From Pelecanus crispus (lineage: Eukaryota; Chordata; Aves; Pelecaniformes; Pelecanidae): a DNA stretch of 64,000 nt. Made by a program: the position numbers and the translations under genes. Position 1 is the first letter of the stretch; every line of letters begins with the position of its first letter. The stretch is taken from assembly GCF_030463565.1 (NCBI RefSeq), contig NC_134676.1:24842728-24906727 (forward strand), read 5' to 3'. Shown here piece after piece: positions 12,812 to 22,400 of this stretch. Below the pieces are notes generated by a model that was not told the DNA's origin, searched no databases, and saw only the letters and a program-made list of their open reading frames with translations.

Positions 12812-12913
12812 CTTCACTGCGGCGCCAGCCGGGCCGCGGCCGCTGCCACCGGAGCCGCGGCTGCCATCCAGCCCGGCGCCAGCCCCGACCTTGTTTACAC
12901 CTAGGGCCGCCAT
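12812..12913 (-). CDS. TRIM23: TRIM23 exon 1 (start codon and N-terminus)
   Basis: The ATG at 12913 lies in a good context (AAGATGG). It opens 34 codons beginning MAALGVNKVGAGAG, close to the vertebrate TRIM23 start. The exon ends GTG AAG before a gtgaga donor and joins in phase 0 to exon 2 (VLECGVC). The last part before the splice site is a Gly/Ser/Arg-rich linker (GSRGSGGSGRGPAGAA) that looks longer than the mammalian linker I remember. A frame on the same strand opens further upstream (from 13345), but it lacks family similarity and runs through the CpG island, so this ATG is preferred. Confidence 0.92.
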
Positions 12914-12918
12914 CTTGG
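12905..12918 (-). promoter_or_regulatory. YY1-like site overlapping the TRIM23 start codon
   Basis: The plus strand reads gccgccatcttggg. Its complement contains AAGATGGCGGC, the well-known YY1 core, with the TRIM23 ATG inside it. YY1 sites of this kind often lie at or just after the transcription start of housekeeping genes, so TRIM23 transcription may start very close upstream and give a short 5' UTR. Confidence 0.65.
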
Positions 12919-13002
12919 GAAGGGCAGAGCGGAGCGGCCAGCGGCAGGAAGGAGCCAGGCGCCGGCAGCGGCACCCCCGCTCCCCGGGCGCCGCCCCGGT
13001 CG

Positions 13003-13012
13003 GCGCATGCGC
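13003..13012. promoter_or_regulatory. NRF1-like palindrome
   Basis: The bases GCGCATGCGC form the core palindrome bound by nuclear respiratory factor 1. They lie about 90 bp upstream of the TRIM23 ATG and 420 bp upstream of the TRAPPC13 ATG, inside the CpG island. Assigned from the motif only. Confidence 0.6.
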
Positions 13013-13069
13013 ACCCCCGCCGCCGCGCCGGGCCGGTCTGCGCCCGCCTCCTTGGACCCGCACCAGAGA

Positions 13070-13089
13070 ACTACGGTTCCCGTCGTGCC
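13070..13089 (+). promoter_or_regulatory. ZNF143/THAP11-like element 1
   Basis: ACTACGGTTCCCGTCGTGCC fits the general pattern of the ZNF143 (Staf)/THAP11 element (ACTACAATTCCCAGNATGC) at the ACTAC and TTCCC blocks, with changes in the second half. It is the weakest full-length match of the four sites in this promoter. Confidence 0.5.
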
Positions 13090-13121
13090 GCGCCGCACAG
13101 CTGCCCCCATGGCTTCTGAGG

Positions 13122-13140
13122 ACTACATATCCCAGCATGC
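13122..13140 (+). promoter_or_regulatory. ZNF143/THAP11-like element 2
   Basis: ACTACATATCCCAGCATGC is a near-perfect match to the ZNF143/THAP11 element, differing mainly at the central dinucleotide. It lies about midway between the two divergent start codons. Confidence 0.75.
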
Positions 13141-13215
13141 AAAGGCGGAGGCGGTGCCCCCCCTCCCGGAACGCCCAGGGAGCAGCCGTCCGCCCGCGGG
13201 GGAGCGGGAGGCAGT

Positions 13216-13234
13216 GCGTTCTGGGGGCTGTAGT
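13216..13234 (-). promoter_or_regulatory. ZNF143/THAP11-like element 3 (inverted)
   Basis: The plus strand reads GCGTTCTGGGGGCTGTAGT. Its complement, ACTACAGCCCCCAGAACGC, has the ACTAC and CCCAGAA blocks of the ZNF143/THAP11 element at the right spacing. Its orientation is opposite to elements 1 and 2. Confidence 0.65.
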
Positions 13235-13277
13235 TTCGCCCGCCGTGCTGGGTGCCGTGCCGTGACGAGGACGAGTT

Positions 13278-13288
13278 GCATGCTGGGA
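13278..13288 (-). promoter_or_regulatory. ZNF143/THAP11-like half element 4 (inverted)
   Basis: GCATGCTGGGA is the complement of TCCCAGCATGC, the THAP11-proximal half of the composite element. The ACTAC half is not preserved. It lies about 140 bp before the TRAPPC13 ATG. Confidence 0.5.
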
Positions 13289-13428
13289 CAGCTGTTTCCG
13301 GCCTCGGCGGTATTTACCGCGCCCCGGCTTCGCGCACAGGTTCATCCCGCCTTTCCCGGCCGAGCGCTTTCCGCCAGCGGCAGCGTTTTGGCCCCTCTGC
13401 CCTCCCGTGGGGGTGAAGGCTTGGCGCC

Positions 13429-13474
13429 ATGGACGTCAACCAGCCCAAGCAGGAGCATTTGCTGGCTCTGAAAG
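13429..13474 (+). CDS. TRAPPC13: TRAPPC13 exon 1
   Basis: Encodes [15 protein letters not shown] and the first base of the next codon. The donor is AAAG|gtaccg, which is weaker than consensus; a weak first donor would help a transcript from the same exon reach alternative acceptors such as the proposed SHLD3 one. Confidence 0.94.
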
Positions 13475-16400
13475 GTACCGATAGCGCGGCCCGCCGATGC
13501 CTGCTGCCCACCCTCCTAGGCCGCCTCCGCCGGCCCTGCCCTCACCCCGCTGCCGGCGCTGGGGCCGGCCCTGAGGGCTGAGGCGGGCCGGGCCCGGCCC
13601 GGGGGAGAGGCGGGGCGCTGCGGCCGGTCCGGGCGCCGCGGTCAGGGAGGGCGGCTCGGGCGCTGGGTTGCGAAGCGGTCGTGAAACACTGTGTGCCTTT
13701 CGGAGGCGAGGTCGTTCCTTCCCCCCGCTCTGAAGAAGGGCGAGTAGGGAGCGGCCCGGCAGGTGCCCGGGGGTAAAAAGGAGCCGGGGTGGGGGTGGGA
13801 GCCGCGGCAAGCGTCAGCGGGCCCTGCAACCGGGTGCGCACCTTGCTTGGTGCAGCCATCGAGGCTGTTCGATGTATTTGCATTTTGGACAAGGCTCCCA
13901 GCAGTTACAAGAAAATCCTTTTTTTTTTTTTTTTTTTTAATTTCCTTTCTAGCTCTCTGCTGTCTCTTTTGTTTGTTTTGTTTCCCCCTTTCATGGTTTT
14001 TGCCCCTTAAATCTCGTGTTTAATGGGCAGCTACTGGGCTTATGTCCTTGATTCAGGAATCGCGAATAGTGAAAATAAAAATGTGTATGTCTTTGCATAC
14101 CTTGCAGAATTAATGCAGAAATCAAGAGAGCCCTGCAAAAACTTGATAATTTCTGCTGGCAGTTAGGTACCAGTAAGTCAGCAACTGAAACACTGAAAAG
14201 CCTGAATCCACTTTCACCTTATTTCAGTCAACAGACATAGTTTTTACTTTCTTTTTTTCTAACCGTGCTTGTTTATAAAATAAATGCTGCTAGTTAAGTA
14301 GGAGCAATAAATAGTTGGTTAAGATGTCAATTCTGCAAGCATTTTAAATTTTTGAGGATGTTCAGATGGGTAAAGTAGTGCAGGTGCATAGACTTTTTCA
14401 GAGCCCATCTTCTGCCAATTTACTAGTTTTACAACATCCTGGAGAGAGTTTTTAATGGTGTCTGCATGTCACAGTAAAATCTGTTAATAATAATTCAAAG
14501 ATCAACAAGCCCTTTTTCATATGTGTGTACACACACACATGCACACAAAATAAAGTAAAAAACCTGAGGACATGAAACATCATCAGCTGATGTTACAAAT
14601 GCATTTTGATAGTAATTAATTTGAAGCAAAACATTTTATGATTTGTAAGAAATCAATATAATCCTTGGGCTTGTATTGAATTTGGTGCAGTGTCCAGGCT
14701 GTAGATTTTGCAAAAGAAGTAAAAGAGGTGTCGGGGTTTCTTTGCATTGTGACTATTTTAAACAAAATCTTGACAGTGTAATGATTAAGCAATCCTTGAT
14801 TTTATTGATTAATATCATTGTATATTGCTGATCTATGGCAGGGAACCTGAAATTATTGCAAACTTGTTAGAGGGGAAAAACAGCAGAGCAAGAGAGTGTA
14901 TGTTATGTTTCATAGTAGTGTTTGTAGTTCCCCTCCCTCGTCATTATCTTTGTGTGAAAGAAAGCAATGATGTATGAAAGTATAAAGTTTTTAAGGACTT
15001 AATGAGTCTTTTAGTTATTCTAAAGGTCTAAGAAATTAAAGAATTATCAGGTCCTTATCAGGTCCTTAAGTTAAGGACCAGAAGGATGGCTGCATGTATT
15101 GCTTGGAAGCTCTGAGACAAACTAAATGTCTAGTTCTGATATGAAGTGGAAGCAAGTAACTTTAATCTGCCTATAGCACTTCCCTTTTAACCTGTGACTC
15201 TAAATTAAACCGCTCTATCAGTCAGTATTATTTCAGGCAGGATTTTTGTAACACATGTGTTTTCTAGTTGCTTTATATGCCCTGTCTTAAAATGTTGAAG
15301 TGTAGGAGGAAAACACTTTTTAAAAAAAAAAGTCTGGTAAATTTGAGAAAATAGGCAGTAATAATTTTATGTCTTAATATGCATCACAACACTATAGCAA
15401 GAATAATGATGGATGGATGACAAGTATGAGGTGGTGATGGTAAAAGAATACTCACGGGTGGGATAGTGTTGAGTAAACTGCGTGCATGCTGGTAATGTTC
15501 AGCATACTGAAGTTACGCTGGTAATGATAGAATACAGTTGCTAATCTTCAGCCTGGATAAAGTAGAATGTTCTGATATTATTTTTACTACACGTTGCTTT
15601 TCTGTAAAATATCCTAGCAATGTTTTTTTTAATATTGTAGTATCTTATTTTTTTATAATACTTCTGCTTTAGGTCTGGTTTTCCACTGATCTTTGCAGCA
15701 TGGGGCAAGGAAATTCTTGTAAATAAGGTGTTTCAGTCTAGATTCTCAAATCCTAATCAAGAAACTGTTCCTTTTCTTAAGAATAACTGGATTCCTACTG
15801 TAGAAGCATGGAAGTGGTCTTGCATTATCGACCACACGAGAGAAATCTAATAAAACTGCAGAAATTTGCAGAAGCAGCAGTGAAGGAGTTTCCCATTCGT
15901 CAGTTACCAAGATTTACACTCTGGTTTCCAAATGATTTATACAGACTTCCCCTCAAACCAAAAAAGCAGCCACCTGTTATCTCTTGTGAGGAAGCAGAAG
16001 AATTGAAACAACTTTTGATGCCTTCAGAATATGTTACAGGATCTCCTGATTATGACTGCACAAAAAATCTCCTTGAGTTTCAGTCTAACGTGAAACATGG
16101 GCAGACGTTAATCCAAGCACAAACTGTTCACAGACCAATGAACTTGGAGAATCAAGGAGAACCACCACCTAATGGAAAACAAAAATTGAAAAGGTCTTGG
16201 AGCGTCTCTCTCCCTAGCCCTAAGCTTAAAGAAAAGATTCTTCCTTTATCTCAAGAACTGCAAAATAATTTGCAAAGACTAAAACTGCATGCATTTTATA
16301 GAGCAAAGTGGACAATTGAACAGCCTATTTGTAATAATCAGAATTTGGAGGACATCTGGATAAAATTAAATAGACTCATCAAGCAGAATGAATTGCCATC

Positions 16401-19400
16401 TTGCAATGCTACTATCCAAAGATCTGTGGGACAGATATGGATTTTCTGTGACATATTATACTGTGAATATGTTAGAAATATTCTTAGGGAAAAGCTAAGC
16501 CTTACTGATAAAATGAATTTGCTTGTACATAAATTTGGAATTATATTTAGCTTATAATTGTAAGATAGAGTTTCATAATAAAACTGCTGTCTGAAGTACT
16601 AGAGTTTTAAAGCAGCTTAGAATATACAAACCTCAGAATAACTGATGAATGAATGAGCAGAAAACTACTTAATATTACTTTGCTACAGCTGTTTAACCAT
16701 AATATATTTATTTAACTTTGTTTTGCCAGAAGGCTTATGAGTGGTTCTACTAAGATTAGTAAGTTTGTGTTTGGCTTAGTACTGCATTTTGTAGCTTTTC
16801 TCTACGTTGGTGGTCTAAAGGAAAAAAAAAAATTCCAGACTATTATGGCAAGCTGTGTCAGATAACAATTAAGTTATGCTTGCAGTCAAGCAAAGAACAT
16901 CCTCACTGTGCATCTCTAAAATTAGGAGAAGGAAAAATATTTGTAGGTGGGTTGTTAAAATCTCTATAAGGATCTGTAATTATTTTTGACATTGAGACTT
17001 TCACGATCTGATTATTTCCTGAAAGTAGTGTGTGGGGGTTTTCTTAATAAAGGCATAGCCCTCACATGAAATGCAAACTTACTTCCTGTTTCATATATAT
17101 GCTGTTTTAGTATTGTTATCCATATTTTCCCAGAAATACTAATGAAAGTTTCAGTGGAAGCTGTGTGCTGAAAAATAATGAACAACTTAGTATTTGCTGG
17201 TTTATGACTTTGGTAATAAGACTTCCCCCGCCCCCCGATGTTTGTGGTCTTTTGTCTCTAATTATACTGGAGAACAAGAAAGCACTAACTTCCAGCTACA
17301 GGTCAGGAAATTAAGAAATTGGACTTCTAGCTGTAAACCTCTATTTGTTGTCATTATGGAAGGTAAAGGTCTCTGAGGATTTTAATGTTTTTTATGGTGA
17401 TAAAAGGCTGAGTTTAGCAATATTTTTTGTTAAAAGAACATCTGAAAGAATAAAGTGTTTCAAGGTCATGCTGTCCCTGCTCAATTCAATGTTTGGAGGG
17501 TCAGTAGAGCAGTTAAACTGGGATTGATATGACTGCAAGGGTATGTATTTCTCTTAGGCACACCTACTAACTGCAGATAATTTTGCTGTGGCTGGAGGTC
17601 AAGGTCTGTGGCATCTGGAAAAGGGGGAAAATAAGTGAATGGTATTTGTAGATTGTTAGATTATCATTAACATTGATCAAATAAAAGTGCACGTAAGCAT
17701 AACAGAGATCCCTCTGTGTAAAAATTAAACAAAATCCCCTTGGACTTCTACAGTTTTCTTTTGATGACATCCTTATGTTGGAATAATTATATTTTATTAC
17801 AGGCATTAATATCTTTTTGTAGTTTAAAATTAAGGATATTGCTTAGCTTGGGTCATTGACATGTGTCATGGTTTAGCCCCAGCCAGCAACTAAGCACCAC
17901 GCAGTTGCTCGCTCACTCCCCCTACCCCGATGGGATGGGGCAGAGAATCGGAGGAGTAAGAGTGAGAAACACTCCTGGGTTGAGAGAAGAACAGTTTAGT
18001 AATTGAAATAAAGTAAGATAGTAATGATGATAATAATGATAATAATAATATACAAAGCAAGTGATGCACAATGCAATTGCTCACCACCTGCTGACTGATA
18101 CCCAGACAGTTCCTGAGCAGCAATCGCTGCTCCCTGGCCAACCCCCCCAGTTTCTATACTGAGCATGACATCATACGGTATGGGATAGCCCTTTGGGCAG
18201 TTTGGATCAACTGTCCTGGCTGTGCCCCCTCCCAGTTTCTTGTGCACCTGGCAGAGCATGGGAAGCTGAAAAAGTCCTTGACTAGCATAAGCACTACTTA
18301 GCAACAACTGAAAACATCAGTGTGTTATCAACATTCTTCTCCTACTAAATCCAAAACACAGCACTGTGCCTACTACTAGGGAGAAAATTAACTCTATCCC
18401 AGCCAAAACCAGGACAACATGTATTTCTAAACTTTGACTGTTAAGGGGGGGTCTTATATTGACATTTGGGGTGTTTGGGACATTTAATATTACCACTTAG
18501 CAAAAACAATGTAAAATGCTGTCTAGAGTAATGGAGGGTCATTATTATTTTTAAAGGTTATATAGCCAAGTTATTTTACTGAAATTATGTTTCTGAGATT
18601 AACATTAATAGTAACAAAGTTTCTTTGTGTGCCAGCATTTGTAAGGATATAATAGAGTGGAATACAGCGTGGAATACAGTGATTTGAGTTTTATTGAATG
18701 GTTTATTTTGTGTCTAGGATCTTAGAAGAAAAGACATGAGAGGTTGTCCTGCAAAGATGCAACATTTTCTAATATTAATTTGGTAGTCCTATTAAATATG
18801 ATAATCTACATATCTTGATTTATTTATGTTTTGACTTCATTCTATGATCTGTTTATTTATTGTCTTAAACAGGACTAAACTTGATCTGTAACTGTTCCTT
18901 TAGAAACAGTCAGCAAATGCTAGTTTTTATGGGCTTACTGTAGATTTGAATAGAATCAGGTACCTGCCAATAATACAGTCGCACTACATTTATTTACTAT
19001 ATCAACAAAAGAGCTAAACAAACATCTTACTAAATAGAAGGAGAGATTTGTGTCACTGTTCAGTGGTAGCTGTCAGCTTTCTGCTGCTTTGGGTTGGCTT
19101 GCATGCAAATAATGATACATGCACTGCAAGCTGTGAGCGTCTCAGCTGGGTAACTGTCATGTAATAAAAAGTGAACACCACATTTGGTTTCTCTACAGAA
19201 TTATTACAGTCCTGTGTAACACCACTGTACAAGCTGAAATCCAGACTTCCATTTTGAACTGTTCCAGAAATGCTTAGTTCATATGCACGTATAATTCGGT
19301 ATTTATCTTTTTCATTTTGAATGTTGAATCTGGTTCTCCATTTACTCTGTATGTTTTGGGGCTTTTTATTTACCTTGTGGTTCTAAGCCTTCAGAGGTCA

Positions 19401-22400
19401 TGTTTTTCAACTTTTCACCACAACAAAGAGAATGTATTACCTTTTTTTATGTGAAAACTGAGATTTGTTTGTGTTGATATTGCATAGGTCTGCTGTATGG
19501 TAGTGTAAGTTCTTGTGAACCAATACAGCCCACTGCACCCAAATGTGTGTCAAAATAATTGAATATTTTATACAACTGGAAATAGCAAATGCTGACTGGA
19601 TATGTAAGATGTACAAAAGTACAATAAAGATAAAAGCACAATACATGTGTCAGTGCAAGGATGTTGATTAACTTCTTGCAGTCAAGAGAAATCCTTTAAT
19701 TTTATTTTCTAGTTTTAGTTTTCAGAAAATATATGGGTTTATGTCTGTTAATTTTCAAAGAAAAACAAATCAGTGATTTTTACATATTTGGATCAAAACC
19801 TAAGGTTACAAACACTCAACTCTATTTCATGTGAATGCTTTCATGGGAAGTTATATACAAGATTAGGGCCATCGGTTTATATGAATAGGGAGGAAGTCTT
19901 TTAAGAAGCAACATCTTAAATCTGTAATACAAGTAAAAATCATATAAATTTGAGTATTCTGAGTTAAAGTAGCCTTTGAAAATACCACATTCTTGAAGTA
20001 GAGGTTTTTTAATAGCAAGATTAATGATTTTGATTTTGTCAGTATCAATAAAATAGGTTTTTTGTAAGTGTCTTCCTGAGGTTTTTGTGATGGTTTTGCT
20101 GGTTTGAGTTTAAAGTTTGGAACTAAAAGAAAAAGTGGTTGTATAAATAATGTAGGCTTTTAGACTTGCAACTCTATCTTGAGTATGTTTTGGAGATTAG
20201 GGTGTAGATGCAATTGCCTGCAGCTTGACTGAAGGGGTCTGTACTAGTATTCATGTCCCATTCTAGAGCAACCAGGATCACAGAACAGGCCTAGAAGAGT
20301 CCACAAAAATATGAAACTGGTACACTTGTCCTGGAGCCCACAAAGCACTTAACACTGTAACGGGTATAAGATGTTTAGCACGTAAATGAAAAATAAAAAA
20401 TTGAAAGCGGTAGATGTTAGTGCACCAGGGGAATAAAGCAAGAACAAGCAATGGCATCACTACTGCCTTTGGATCTGAGAGTAGCACAGAGTTTTTTGTA
20501 TTGAAAAAGGCCAGGTGATCCAAAAAAGTGTTACCTTTTTTCAGGCTAAGATTTAGTGGTTGTGGGTTTTTTTGGTGGAAGGAGAGCAAGACAAAATTAT
20601 ACTTTTCAAAAAAAAAAAAAAACCCACCAAACTTGTCTCATTGACCTATGGTTTATTTTCTGATTTTTGCAGTGATGAGGCTAACCAAACCTACTTTATT
20701 CACTAATATTCCTGTGACTTGTGAAGAAAGAGATTTACCAGGTATGTCTTCTCCACTGACTATTATGTACGTATTACCAGGTTTAAGTAATGTGAGCTTT
20801 GGGACTTAGATGTCAGAGGAGTCTTACAAACTCCCCGAGATGGTAATCCGAAACAGCAATATATTTTATGTTTGGTAATGGCTATAGGAAAATACCAAGA
20901 TGCACTCTACAACTCTTGACCTACAGCTTTGAAAGTTTGGTGATGATACTGGAAATATGTGACCTGAAAGTCTGAGCAATTAACACACAAGATGGAAGGC
21001 AGTTGTGAAGGAGAAATGTGTAATTGTAGAAAGTTTACTGTTGCTATCCTCTTTATGTGGAGAAAATGCCCAGGTAATTAGAACCAATACATGAGTGTTC
21101 TGTGGAAAATTATTTTGCAAGAATCATGGCTTTTGAATTGTGTTATGCTTGGTGTACAGTCATAAATTGGAAATCCCTGGGTTGTCCCCCACTACCAGTT
21201 GCAGTCTAGAAGTCAAGTATAAGAAAGAGGCAAAGGAAAGATTCAAGAAAACAAGATTGTGTGGAAATAAAAGGGAAGCAGGGGAAGAAAGTAAGTGGGG
21301 TTGATTAGTTCTGTTATGTAATGTGCTTCACTCGGGCAGAATTTCCCTTAAAGTTTAATGTTAATTTGAGCAACGCCTTTGGGGTTGCGCCCTTCAGTGT
21401 GTATACTGAATGGTTTATTAGACGCAAATGCCTGCAAGTAAGTTCTAATTTATAGGCAGGCCTGTACATATGTATAGATATGTATTTCATCCCTAAACAA
21501 GTTGGTTGTAAAATAAGTATGTCTAAAATAACTTATATCTAAATAAGTGATTAAGTGTCATAACTTAACCGCAGACAAAACTTTAGACTCAGCAAATACT
21601 TAGATACTAGCAATTTGATATTTCTACAGGTAATCTATTTAACCAGCTCATGAAAGATGATCCTTCTACTGTAAAGGGAGCAGAAACTTTGATGCTGGGA
21701 GAAATGCTGACTTTACCCCAAAACTTTGGGTAAGAATAAATAATTGTAAGTGTAACATGCAAGGTTTAGGATTCATTTAATGATATTGTGTTTATTACTT
21801 TTCTTTCTTTTTTTATATTGTTGTGCAATGAGATATTCAATCATTTTAAAAATAATCTGTGGCTTGATCTGTAATGTGACATAATATATAAATGTGTGCT
21901 GCCTGATGTTCCTTGTCTGTAGCCTGGCTCTGAATGTAACAAGGATTGGAAGTTGAAAGAAATTTGCAGCTGTAGGTGAATTGATAACATAATGCACTAC
22001 TATAAACCACATCTTATACTTAGAGTTTACTACAGTGATTTTTGTGGGTACTGTAAACCTTCTTATTCTGAGATTTTTACCTTGGAAAAGATTCTGATTT
22101 GTTTGTTCTCATTTGAAGTTGTTTGTCTTAGAAGGATGACATTAAGAAGTGTGGGTGTGAAAATGCCAATGTACTTTTAGAATTTGATCTGGCAAGTGTG
22201 TGTGTGTGTGTGTATATATATATTTCAGTTAGAACTCAAAGGGCTTTTACTGAAATGTTCTGTGTTTTTTTTTAAATAACTGTTACTAAACTTTTTTTTT
22301 TAAACACAGAAATATATTTCTGGGAGAGACGTTTTCCAGTTACATTAGTGTACACAATGATAGTAATCAAGTTGTCAAGGACATACTGGTGAAGGTATGT

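Larger units (their letters stand above)
12430..13880. promoter_or_regulatory. CpG island and divergent TRIM23 / TRAPPC13 promoter
   Basis: A dense GC- and CpG-rich block of about 1.4 kb surrounds the start codons of TRIM23 (12913, minus) and TRAPPC13 (13429, plus). The two coding starts are only 515 bp apart and face away from each other. No TATA box is evident. Recognisable sites between the genes are a YY1-like site at the TRIM23 ATG, an NRF1-like palindrome and four ZNF143/THAP11-like elements. This is the architecture of a housekeeping bidirectional promoter. SHLD3 probably uses it as well. Long open frames within the block are compositional artefacts. Confidence 0.88.
13475..20672 (+). 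other. TRAPPC13: TRAPPC13 intron 1, host of SHLD3 and a solo LTR
   Basis: The 7.2-kb intron starts GC-rich (end of the CpG island to about 13,880, then a T-run at 13,918-13,938) and becomes AT-rich. It contains SHLD3 (15808-16557) on the same strand and solo LTR 2 (17864-18416) on the opposite strand. In 13,939-15,690, 16,600-17,863 and 18,417-20,672 I see no gene; there is a short CA/TG tract near 14,520-14,545 and an 11-bp direct repeat (tcaggtcctta) at 15,048-15,070. Confidence 0.85.

Noticed and set aside
12527-13345. Long open frames on both strands across the CpG island (up to 272 codons).
   Set aside because: They are Arg/Ala/Gly/Pro-rich, overlap each other in several frames, and run across the known TRIM23 start. 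They follow from GC-rich sequence lacking stop codons.
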